Source of the DNA: Chitinophagaceae bacterium
Lineage (GTDB): Bacteria > Bacteroidota > Bacteroidia > Chitinophagales > Chitinophagaceae
NCBI GenBank assembly: GCA_009996555.1
Contig: JAACZX010000111.1
Location: forward strand, 1 to 7,273
Length of the DNA: 7,273 bases
Direction: 5' to 3'
The stretch's first letter is position 1, and every line of letters starts with the position of its first letter. Made by a program: the position numbers and the translations under genes. Below, one piece after another: positions 1 to 5,883 of this stretch. Under the pieces are notes generated by a model. That model saw only the letters and a list, made by a program, of their open reading frames with translations. It was not told the origin of the DNA and searched no databases.

Positions 1-99
1 AGTTTCAGCAGATCGATCAAACAAACTGATTTCTTTCTTGTATAACAATTGCTTCAAAAGCAGTTGATAGCCGACGAAAGAAACTGCTGTTAAATGCAC
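1..99 (-). CDS. possible partial leftward gene or gene fragment, unidentified
   Basis: One minus-strand frame is open from a stop at 172-174 to the left edge. From a GTG at 97-99 it reads [20 protein letters not shown] and continues [13 protein letters not shown] to the edge. Codon use and composition look protein-like. VSFVGYQ followed by an EISL-type strand is the style of the last strands of carboxypeptidase-regulatory-like or TonB-receptor N-terminal domains. The earlier strands of such a domain are not present upstream in this frame, so it could be a truncated remnant, or the match could be chance. There is no ATG, and the AAGG touching the GTG is too close to be a ribosome binding site. 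Plus-strand frames in the same bases close at 27, 45 and 69, so the tail of a rightward gene is the alternative. Confidence 0.22.
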   Translation of the reverse strand, partial: MHLTAVSFVGYQLLLKQLLYKKEISLFDRSAET

Positions 100-100
100 C

Positions 101-136
101 TTAAAAAAGCCGGAAAAACGTCCGGAAATTTTTTTT
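101..136 (+). terminator. weak hairpin with T-tract
   Basis: CCGGA (110-114) and TCCGG (121-125) pair around a 6-nt loop. An A-run (103-108) lies on the left and a T8 run (129-136) on the right, and these could extend the stem past a small asymmetric bulge. This resembles a weak intrinsic terminator for a rightward transcript arriving from outside the window, upstream of the lpxD promoter. The GC stem is only 5 bp. Confidence 0.3.
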
Positions 137-202
137 GGAAAAAGTTTTCCCGAAGGGTTGTTTTTTTGTTTTTAAGGACATTTTTCATTCGTTGCGGTTC
201 TG

Positions 203-232
203 TTGCTGCAAACAGAAACCATATTACCTTTG
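203..232 (+). promoter_or_regulatory. Bacteroidota-type promoter of the lpxD-like gene
   Basis: TTG at 203-205 is separated by exactly 19 bp from TACCTTTG at 225-232. This is a full match to the TTG-N19-21-TAnnTTTG pattern used by the primary sigma factor of Bacteroidota. Transcription would be expected to begin a few bases after 232, leaving a leader of roughly 10 nt before the ATG at 247. It therefore argues against the longer reading from the ATG at 94. Confidence 0.65.
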
Positions 233-246
233 GCAAAATTCTAAGT

Positions 247-1200
247 ATGAAGTTTCCTTCTCCCGTTCCGGTACAATGGATTGCTGAGCTGATTGGTGCC
301 GAAGTAACAGGAAATAAAAATGGTCTTGCTACCGGCATTAATGAAATACATAAAGTAGAAGAAGGCGACCTGGTGTTTGTTGATCATCCAAAGTATTACG
401 ATAAGTGCATACAGTCGGCAGCAAGTTTTATTATCATCAATAAAAAAACAGATGTGCCTGATGGCAAAGCATTGCTTGTGTGCGATGAGCCGTTTGAAGC
501 GTATCTGAAAATTGTCCGGCACTTTCGACCGTTTACTCCTGCAACAAAACACATCAGCGATACTGCCGTGATTGGTGAAGACACTGTGATCATGCCCGGT
601 GCGTTTATTGGTGCGCATGTAAGCATTGGTGCAAACTGCATTATTCATCCAAATGTTAGCATTGGCGATTATACGGTTATCGGTAACAATGTGATCATAC
701 AATCGGGAACCGTTATTGGCAGCGATGCATTTTATTACAATACCAAAAAGAACCGTGATGTGTGGTACAGGAAAATGGAAAGTTGCGGACGTGTGGTAAT
801 TGAAGATAATGTTGAGATTGGCGCAAGTTGTACAATTGACAGAGGAGTAACACATGATACAGTGATTGGCCGTGGTACCAAATTCGATAACCAGGTGCAT
901 ATTGGTCATGACAGCGTTATTGGGAAAAACTGTTTGTTTGCAGCACAAGTGGGTGTAGCCGGTGCGGTTGAGATTAAAGATGGTGTGATCCTTTGGGGAC
1001 AGGTAGGCGTAAGCAAAACACTCACCATTGGAGAAAATACTGTGGTACTTGCACAAACAGGTGTGCCATCTTCATTAGATGCAAACAAAGTTTACTTTGG
1101 TTACCCTGCAGAAGAAGCCGGTTACAAACGCAGAGAACTGGTTTGGGTAAAACGTATTCCTGAGTTATGGGAAAAAGTAAAAGGGTTGGAAGAGAAATAA
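247..1200 (+). CDS. lpxD: LpxD-family UDP-3-O-acyl-glucosamine N-acyltransferase (short Bacteroidota form)
   Basis: The 317-residue product belongs to the left-handed beta-helix acyltransferases. LpxD proper transfers a 3-hydroxyacyl chain from acyl-ACP to UDP-3-O-acyl-glucosamine in lipid A synthesis, in the cytoplasm at the inner membrane. Residues 1-100 form an N-terminal domain with the [10 protein letters not shown] segment that corresponds to the uridine-binding region. Residues about 103-285 are hexapeptide repeats ([29 protein letters not shown] and others). NQVHIGHD (215-222) matches NQCQIAHN of E. coli LpxD, making His221 the likely catalytic base. The second E. coli active-site histidine (in the SVINGHM segment) is not seen; the matching stretch reads [11 protein letters not shown] short helical tail follows. 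The start at 247 is chosen from the promoter at 203-232 and because the upstream extension (94-246) is low-complexity K/F-rich sequence. No other lpx genes are adjacent. Family is secure; true LpxD activity versus a paralogous acylation is not. Confidence 0.9.
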   Translation: MKFPSPVPVQWIAELIGAEVTGNKNGLATGINEIHKVEEGDLVFVDHPKYYDKCIQSAASFIIINKKTDVPDGKALLVCDEPFEAYLKIVRHFRPFTPATKHISDTAVIGEDTVIMPGAFIGAHVSIGANCIIHPNVSIGDYTVIGNNVIIQSGTVIGSDAFYYNTKKNRDVWYRKMESCGRVVIEDNVEIGASCTIDRGVTHDTVIGRGTKFDNQVHIGHDSVIGKNCLFAAQVGVAGAVEIKDGVILWGQVGVSKTLTIGENTVVLAQTGVPSSLDANKVYFGYPAEEAGYKRRELVWVKRIPELWEKVKGLEEK

Positions 1201-1289
1201 GCTGATAGTTGCGAACGATGAACTGTCAGTCATTTATATGTTATTCTGTTTTGGCTAATTACGAAAGGCTGCAGGCTATCGGCTTTCTT
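1201..1289. other. convergent intergenic region with a hairpin
   Basis: This lies between two convergent genes. Bases 1201-1210 can pair with 1221-1230 (10 bp including two G-U pairs, 10-nt loop), followed by T-rich sequence without a clean T-run, so it may terminate lpxD transcripts weakly. Further right, GGCT occurs three times in GGCTGCAGGCTATCGGCT (1268-1285). Neither side has a convincing intrinsic terminator. Confidence 0.35.
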
Positions 1290-2378
1290 CTATTCCTCCG
1301 GCCAATAATCATAAGGCAACTGATCGGCTAAATTCTTCCATGCCCAGTAACCGCTGTTGATCACTTCGTGCTGTTCATAAAAGAAACCGTTTTCGGTGAT
1401 CACAAAACCATTGAGCAATTCAAGAGTTGAAAGTTGCTCCTTTGCACTCAAAGGATATTTGTTGGCAACCAGGTATTCTTTTTCCATTGGCTGCAGTGTG
1501 TACACAATGCGGTACTTGCCAAAAAGATTTACTTCTTTATCAACACTGTCAACCAAAACATACACAGCAGAATCATACGGCTGCTCAACAGTGTTGATCT
1601 TTAATTTACCTGTGGTACTGTCGTTATAAATATGTTCAATAACAAAACCATTTTCAGCCAATGTACTGTCGTAATAACAGCGCATAAAATGCAGGCGTGA
1701 TCCTAAGTATGCTTTCTCCCTGTTCCTGAGCCAAACAGTTTTTTGTTCGGCTGTTGAATCCAGTTCAGTATAAAAAGCAACACCTGCATAGGAACTGAAC
1801 TTGCTGTTATAATCATAAACAAATGAATCGAGCTGGTATTGGATACGGTAACCCAATGCATAGTTCATCACAATAACCGGCTCCTCTGCTTTTACTTTTA
1901 ATACATTGCGTTTGCGGGAAAAATAGAACTTGAGCACATCGGGGTTTTCAATGTTACACTGTTTTGCAAAAGGTGTGCTGCCAATAAAATAATCGCTGAG
2001 TTGCTTGCCGTATTTTGTCCAGCCATCTTTTACTTCCGTACTGGCTTGTATCACCACTTCTTCCAGCTTCTTTTCTTTTTTCTTTAGTACAATCATGAGT
2101 TCGTTGCTGTTATCCTGCGATGAGCTGATGCGCACACTTTCATTTTCGTAACCGGTGTAAGTAATAACAAGGTTATGGCCGCCGGCCGGCAGTTCCATTT
2201 TAAACTCTCCTTCTTTGTTGGTAATGGTTCCTTTGGTTGTGTTTTGACAAAGTACCGACGCACCTTCAAGCGGAAGACGGGTACTGTCGTCAATCACTTT
2301 TCCTTTTATATAGAAATAAGATTGTGCGGAAGCTGTGCTGCAGAGAAGAAGAAGGATAAAGGGAAGGATTGTCTTCAT
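1290..2378 (-). CDS. secreted carboxypeptidase-regulatory-like domain protein
   Basis: The 362-residue product has a Sec signal peptide (MKTILPFILLLLCSTASA, cleavage likely after Ala18). The cysteine inside it lacks a good lipobox, so a soluble periplasmic or outer-membrane-associated protein is expected. Residues about 24-98 are a CarboxypepD_reg-like beta-sandwich (GKVID, PLEGASV, GTITNKEGEFKMELP, ITYTGYE), the domain that also begins many TonB-dependent receptors. A KKKEKKLEEVVI segment (99-110) follows, but no plug or barrel. Residues 115-362 form a domain I cannot name, with ALGYRIQYQLDSFVYDY (174-190) and a C-terminal GYWAWKNLADQLPYDYWPEE (343-362), both typical of a widespread uncharacterised Bacteroidota family. 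The ATG at 2378 is chosen because it begins the signal peptide; the frame stays open to 2528, but that extension is encoded by the repeat-like intergenic DNA. Function unknown. Confidence 0.82.
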   Translation of the reverse strand: MKTILPFILLLLCSTASAQSYFYIKGKVIDDSTRLPLEGASVLCQNTTKGTITNKEGEFKMELPAGGHNLVITYTGYENESVRISSSQDNSNELMIVLKKKEKKLEEVVIQASTEVKDGWTKYGKQLSDYFIGSTPFAKQCNIENPDVLKFYFSRKRNVLKVKAEEPVIVMNYALGYRIQYQLDSFVYDYNSKFSSYAGVAFYTELDSTAEQKTVWLRNREKAYLGSRLHFMRCYYDSTLAENGFVIEHIYNDSTTGKLKINTVEQPYDSAVYVLVDSVDKEVNLFGKYRIVYTLQPMEKEYLVANKYPLSAKEQLSTLELLNGFVITENGFFYEQHEVINSGYWAWKNLADQLPYDYWPEE

Positions 2379-2451
2379 ACGTGATTTTTCATTGAATTTT
2401 AAAAATAAACAATTTTCAGGCCGTAAAGAAGTTTTGGAGAAGAAGGCCGGA

Positions 2452-2520
2452 TGAGTTTCCCGCAACGTTCGCAGCGAAGCGGTGTTACAGCGTTGTGTTC
2501 TTAGCTCCTTTGCGTGAAAA
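2452..2520. repeat. degenerate CGCAAAG-type intergenic repeat
   Basis: The 146-bp gap between holB and the carboxypeptidase-regulatory-like gene contains two inward-facing similar ends: GTTTCCCGCAACG at 2455-2467 on the plus strand, and TTTTCACGCAAAGGAGC on the minus strand (2504-2520). Inner segments CGCAACG (2461-2467) and CGTTGTG (2491-2497) can pair with one G-U, and TTCGC-A-GCGAA (2468-2478) is a small palindrome. The wording is very like the dispersed CGCAAAG elements seen between genes in many Bacteroidota genomes (recognition from memory; no second copy lies in the window). Confidence 0.4.
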
Positions 2521-2524
2521 AAAA

Positions 2525-3700
2525 TCAACCAACTTCAATTACCGATTTGTGTGCAATAATGTGGTACAGCTTAATCGTGAGCGCCATGAATAACATTTTT
2601 GCATTGGCATTCCGTTCAATATGGTAAGCTGCATTATCAAGCTCCTTTGTAATGGCTTGTTGCTGGTTAATATCACAAAGCTTGTTAAGCCGCATTGCAA
2701 AATCTTTTTCGCCACCGGTAAGCGGTAAATGTTCTTCGCCCATAGTACGCAACCGAATGCTTTGTTCCAGCAAGTGTGTAAAATAACGCAGGAATTGTTT
2801 TTGCTTTTCTCTTCCCTGCCCGCTGATCACATCCACCCATTTTACCTGTGCAACAGGTCCGGTTTTTAAAATAGCATTCAGCCATTCACGCAACAACGAT
2901 TGCCAGTCTTCTTCTGCATGCTGAATAAGTTGCAGCGCTTCCCTGTAATTGCCTTCGCTCACAGCAGCTATTTGTTTGGCCTGCGCTTCGCCCAGTTTAC
3001 TTCTTTGGATCAATGCTTCTGCTACATCAGCTATTTCAATAGGAGGAATACGCACTGTTTGGCAACGGCTGAGGATGGTGGGCAATACCAGGCTTTCGTT
3101 TTCTGCCACCAGTATAAACAAGGTATTTGGCGGCGGCTCTTCAATCAGCTTCAGCAGTTTGTTGCCTTCGTTACCAAGATATTCAGGCATCCAGAGAACA
3201 AGTATTTTGTATTCGCTCTCAAAACTTTTGAGGTTCAGTTTGCGGATGATGTCGGCACATTCAGCTGCAGTAATATTTCCCTGCTTGTTTTCTGCACCAA
3301 TAAACTGAAGCCAGTCATACACATTGCCGTAAGGATATTGCTGAATAAATTCACGCCACTCTGTTATATAATCGGTACTGATGGGTTTATCGCCACTCTT
3401 GCGTGGAATAACCGGGTAGCTGTAATGAATATCGGGGTGAATGTATTGCTCTGCTAATTCCGCACCATGACTTGCAGGAGCTGCCACAGGCTCATCGCCA
3501 AACAAACCGGCCGTTGTGGCAACTGGTTTGTTCTTTTCACTTTGTGCTACCACATACGAACTGAAAGCAAGCGCCAGGGGCAATCCGCCGCTTCCTTCTT
3601 TACCAATGAACAGCAAAGCATGGCTGAGACGGTTGTTATCAACCATTTCTTTCAGTTGCTGAATGACATGCTGCTGTCCAATGATGTGGGAGAATTGCAT
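2525..3700 (-). CDS. holB: DNA polymerase III delta' subunit
   Basis: The 391-residue product is the delta' clamp-loader subunit, which with delta and gamma/tau opens the sliding clamp onto primed DNA. Landmarks are FSHIIGQQHVIQQL (3-16), LSHALLFIGKEGSGG (25-39, a Walker A remnant without the Lys-Ser/Thr needed for ATP binding, as usual for delta'), HPDIHYSYPVIP (88-99), WLQFIGAENKQGNI (130-143), a degenerate Walker B region ILVLWMPEYLGNEGNKLL (166-183), LIEEPPPNTLF (185-195) and the SRC motif (211-213). Residues 250-391 are the helical collar. The usual zinc module between the P-loop and HPD is replaced by an Ala/Pro/Gly-rich stretch (residues 55-85) with no cysteine. The start lies directly after a promoter-like element (3705-3712) and the terminator at 3728-3759, so the gene is probably transcribed separately from gpx. 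The stop is followed immediately by eight T residues on the coding strand, without a hairpin. Confidence 0.93.
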   Translation of the reverse strand: MQFSHIIGQQHVIQQLKEMVDNNRLSHALLFIGKEGSGGLPLALAFSSYVVAQSEKNKPVATTAGLFGDEPVAAPASHGAELAEQYIHPDIHYSYPVIPRKSGDKPISTDYITEWREFIQQYPYGNVYDWLQFIGAENKQGNITAAECADIIRKLNLKSFESEYKILVLWMPEYLGNEGNKLLKLIEEPPPNTLFILVAENESLVLPTILSRCQTVRIPPIEIADVAEALIQRSKLGEAQAKQIAAVSEGNYREALQLIQHAEEDWQSLLREWLNAILKTGPVAQVKWVDVISGQGREKQKQFLRYFTHLLEQSIRLRTMGEEHLPLTGGEKDFAMRLNKLCDINQQQAITKELDNAAYHIERNANAKMLFMALTIKLYHIIAHKSVIEVG

Positions 3701-3704
3701 GTGG

Positions 3705-3712
3705 CGAAGATA
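3705..3712 (-). promoter_or_regulatory. -7 promoter element of holB, nearly abutting the start codon
   Basis: On the minus strand 3712-3705 reads TATCTTCG, one mismatch from TAnnTTTG, and ends 4 nt before the holB ATG. No TTG sits at the ideal 19-21 bp distance; the nearest candidate is CTG at 22 bp, inside the gpx terminator hairpin. Because holB needs a promoter between that terminator and its ATG, there is little other room for it. Confidence 0.42.
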
Positions 3713-3727
3713 GGATATGCAAAAAAC

Positions 3728-3759
3728 AAAAAAGCAGAAGCGACAGCTTCTGCTTTTTT
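3728..3759 (-). terminator. strong intrinsic terminator after gpx (bidirectional form)
   Basis: AAAAAAGCAGAAGC (3728-3741) and GCTTCTGCTTTTTT (3746-3759) are perfect inverted repeats around a GACA loop: a 14-bp stem whose outer six pairs are A-T and can act as the U-tract in either direction. It begins 18 nt downstream of the gpx stop and precedes holB. Confidence 0.88.
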
Positions 3760-3777
3760 AAATATTCAGAATAGTTA

Positions 3778-4317
3778 CTACAACTTACTTGTGATCTCTT
3801 CACTCAAAGGAGTCACCTTGCTTGGGAAATAAGCCACCAGTTCGCCCTTTTCATTCAGTAAAAATTTATTGAAGTTCCATTTTACTTCTGCATCCAGCAC
3901 GCCGTTTTTTTCTTTGCTGGTGAGCCATTGGTAAAGCGGATGTATATCATCGCCTTTTACACTGATCTTGGCTGCCATTGGAAACGTAACATTATAAGTG
4001 CCTGTGCAGAATTCTTTGATCTCTGCATTGGTGCCGGGTTCCTGTCCGCCAAAATTGTTTGCAGGAAAACCGATCACCACTAATTTGTCTTTGTATTTTT
4101 TATACAGTTCTTCCAGTTCGGTGTATTGTTTGGTGTATCCGCATTTTGATGCTGTGTTAACGATCAGGATCTTTTTTCCTTTGAATACTGAAAGATCAAT
4201 GGCTTTGCCATCAATACCATCTACTTTAAATTGGTAAACAGTAGGCAACGCCGGTTTGTTGGCGGTAGTAAACGCAAACGATATAAAGACGATGGCTGTT
4301 AAAAGAAGACGTATCAT
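3778..4317 (-). CDS. gpx: exported glutathione peroxidase-family thiol peroxidase
   Basis: The 179-residue product has an N-terminal signal sequence (MIRLLLTAIVFISFAFTTA, 1-19), so it probably acts in the periplasm, reducing hydrogen peroxide or organic hydroperoxides. The thioredoxin-fold core shows ILIVNTASKCGYT (50-62), FPANNFGGQEPG (84-95) and VKWNFNKFL (145-153). The catalytic tetrad reads Cys59, Gln92, Trp147 and Asn148. The peroxidatic residue is an ordinary Cys codon (TGC), not selenocysteine. Cys104 in EIKEFCTGTYNVTFP sits where thioredoxin-dependent members carry the resolving cysteine (FACTRFKAEFP in plants), so a two-Cys, thioredoxin-type mechanism is likely (inference). The 108-bp gap on its upstream side holds a 7-bp inverted repeat (4362-4368 with 4385-4391) and a TATAATTTG stretch just before the gene, neither a clear terminator nor a clear promoter. 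Transcription ends at the terminator 18 nt beyond the stop. Confidence 0.92.
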   Translation of the reverse strand: MIRLLLTAIVFISFAFTTANKPALPTVYQFKVDGIDGKAIDLSVFKGKKILIVNTASKCGYTKQYTELEELYKKYKDKLVVIGFPANNFGGQEPGTNAEIKEFCTGTYNVTFPMAAKISVKGDDIHPLYQWLTSKEKNGVLDAEVKWNFNKFLLNEKGELVAYFPSKVTPLSEEITSKL

Positions 4318-4425
4318 TTTTTCTATGTTTATAGTTGCAAATTATAAAAACAACGGAAAGCTGTTTTCTGTTCAAAGTTCAGCCGAAAACAATTGCAGGC
4401 GGCTTCCACTCATCCCAAATTTCCG

Positions 4426-5835
4426 TTATTGTTTTTCGTAACAGCCAAGATCGGGCAGTCCCACACGGGGTAAACCGTTAAAATCGGTCAGTAACGGAGT
4501 GGCAATGCCTTTATTAATGGCAGGCGACTCTGCTTTAAGCCTGAAATCGTAATAGCGGCTAACTACATTAATACTGTCAAACTGCGGATTGCTGTTTTTG
4601 ATCACATTACTCAATGTGGCGTTGGCGGGATCTGTTTTTGCCCTGAACAAAACATTGTTGAAGCTTACGTTGGTTGCTGTTGCTCCTTCTTTTTGCACCA
4701 CTATTTCATTGTCAACAAAACCTTCATCGCCCCAAATGATGCTGTTGGTGAAAACAGCATTTAACACAGCGGTGTAAATGGTATTGTTTTGTTTGATAAA
4801 GTTAGTAGCCAGCAACGCCGGATTTTTATGCTGCACAAATGAATTGGAAAAAGATGCAACAGTGCAATGGTTAAACTGGTAGTTGCCGCCGTAAATAAGT
4901 GCAATGTTGTTTCCGCAGTTGCTGATAAGGCAGTTGTTAGCTGTAACACTGCTGTTAACTGCCAGTATGCCCACATCGTAAATATTATCCAGTACGCAAT
5001 TGTTGATTGTAAGCTTTGGGTTTGAATTGGAGGCGGCCTGTTCAACTACAAGTCCCTGAAAAGAGTTTTTGATATATGTGTAGGTGAGCCGGTTATTGAT
5101 ACTGCTGCCTCTGAAATAAATGCCGGGCCATGCACCGGGATAATCTTTATAAGGATCATCAAGCCGGTTGCTTTTGAAAACAACACTGTCTGTTTTTGTT
5201 CCGTTAACAATGAGCGTTCCGTCAACAACAAAAGGTGCATCTGCATTTAAATGAATCCTTACTCCATTTTGAATAGTGAGCACGGCTGTTGTATCAACGA
5301 TCATTCCGCCAAGGATAACATACGGTTTATCGTTTGTCCAGGTAATATTTCCCTGGAGTTTTGTACTGCGGATGTAATGAGCATTTTGTCCCCACGCTTC
5401 TAACTGTTTATAACTTATGTTTCCATTCCACTCCAGCTTAATGCTGTCACGCATCACAAATGGTTGGTTAGCGGCTGTTGGGTTTACATTCACACGAACG
5501 AATACATACATACTGTCGTTTCCTGCAAGTTCAAGGTTATTGAACTGTGTGCCCTGGCTTCCATCTACATTCATTTTAAAAGCCGATGCTCCGCCACCCA
5601 GCAACTGTATATTGCTGATGTTGATCTTTTGCCTGTTGTCATTTTTGATGAGGAAATATTTGGTAATGGATCCTGCTGTTGTAAAAACGGTATCGAAGCG
5701 TAAGCTGTCGTTGCCAATTGTTAATCTTGCTTCTTTGCTGTTGGTAAAGCTTTCTTTTCTGCAGCCAAAAGTGATTACAAGGGACAGAATAAGCAGTATG
5801 GGTAAGTAGTTTCTCACGTGTGTAAAAATAAGCAT
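4426..5835 (-). CDS. right-handed beta-helix lipoprotein
   Basis: The 469-residue product begins with a signal peptide (YLPILLILSLVITFGC) in which Cys25 is the likely lipidated residue; the -3 position is not ideal, but Bacteroidota lipoboxes are loose. The following RKE resembles the basic-acidic surface-export signal of Bacteroidota lipoproteins, so surface display is possible. Residues about 37-150 form a beta-sandwich-like domain (RFDTVFTTAGSITKYFLIKN, NDSMYVFVRVNVNPT, DSIKLEWNG, LEAWGQNAHYI). Residues about 170-420 show short beta-helix turns (LTINNCVLDNIYDVGILAVN, VTANNCLISNCGNNIALIYG, FNHCTVASFSNSFVQ). The end, SPAINKG..TDFNGLPRVGLPDLGCYE, is the usual terminus of choice-of-anchor-Q beta-helix proteins. 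No catalytic motif is visible; polysaccharide binding or a structural role is a guess. An alternative GTG start at 5817 gives MRNYLPILL, a more typical signal-peptide beginning. It may be cotranscribed with comF. Confidence 0.85.
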   Translation of the reverse strand: MLIFTHVRNYLPILLILSLVITFGCRKESFTNSKEARLTIGNDSLRFDTVFTTAGSITKYFLIKNDNRQKINISNIQLLGGGASAFKMNVDGSQGTQFNNLELAGNDSMYVFVRVNVNPTAANQPFVMRDSIKLEWNGNISYKQLEAWGQNAHYIRSTKLQGNITWTNDKPYVILGGMIVDTTAVLTIQNGVRIHLNADAPFVVDGTLIVNGTKTDSVVFKSNRLDDPYKDYPGAWPGIYFRGSSINNRLTYTYIKNSFQGLVVEQAASNSNPKLTINNCVLDNIYDVGILAVNSSVTANNCLISNCGNNIALIYGGNYQFNHCTVASFSNSFVQHKNPALLATNFIKQNNTIYTAVLNAVFTNSIIWGDEGFVDNEIVVQKEGATATNVSFNNVLFRAKTDPANATLSNVIKNSNPQFDSINVVSRYYDFRLKAESPAINKGIATPLLTDFNGLPRVGLPDLGCYEKQ

Positions 5836-5883
5836 CCAAAACGGAATGATGGTAGTATGCAGCTGTTAAACTTAGGTTACTGC

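Noticed and set aside
94..246. N-terminal extension of the lpxD frame from the ATG at 94
   Set aside because: It is low-complexity K/F/R-rich sequence unlike any LpxD start, overlaps a hairpin and T-runs, and lies mostly upstream of a consensus promoter; homologous-looking sequence begins at [11 protein letters not shown] (247).
241..1056. 271-codon minus-strand open frame inside lpxD
   Set aside because: It is a shadow caused by the periodic hexapeptide repeats of the sense gene; the translation is rich in Cys, His and Asn and shows no family motif.
2379..2528. 50-residue N-terminal extension of the carboxypeptidase-regulatory-like protein
   Set aside because: It would place arbitrary sequence before a clear signal peptide, is encoded by the repeat-like intergenic DNA, and overlaps the holB stop.
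2900..3457. 185-codon plus-strand open frame antisense to holB
   Set aside because: The sense strand encodes a well-supported delta' throughout this stretch, and the antisense translation has no recognisable domain.
4362..4391. TGTTTTC/GAAAACA inverted repeat between the beta-helix gene and gpx as a terminator
   Set aside because: The stem is only 7 bp and A/T-rich with a 16-nt loop, and no T-run follows on the minus strand.
5417..5809. 130-codon plus-strand open frame antisense to the beta-helix lipoprotein gene
   Set aside because: The translation is Ser/Leu-rich without motifs; the opposite strand has a signal peptide and domain structure.
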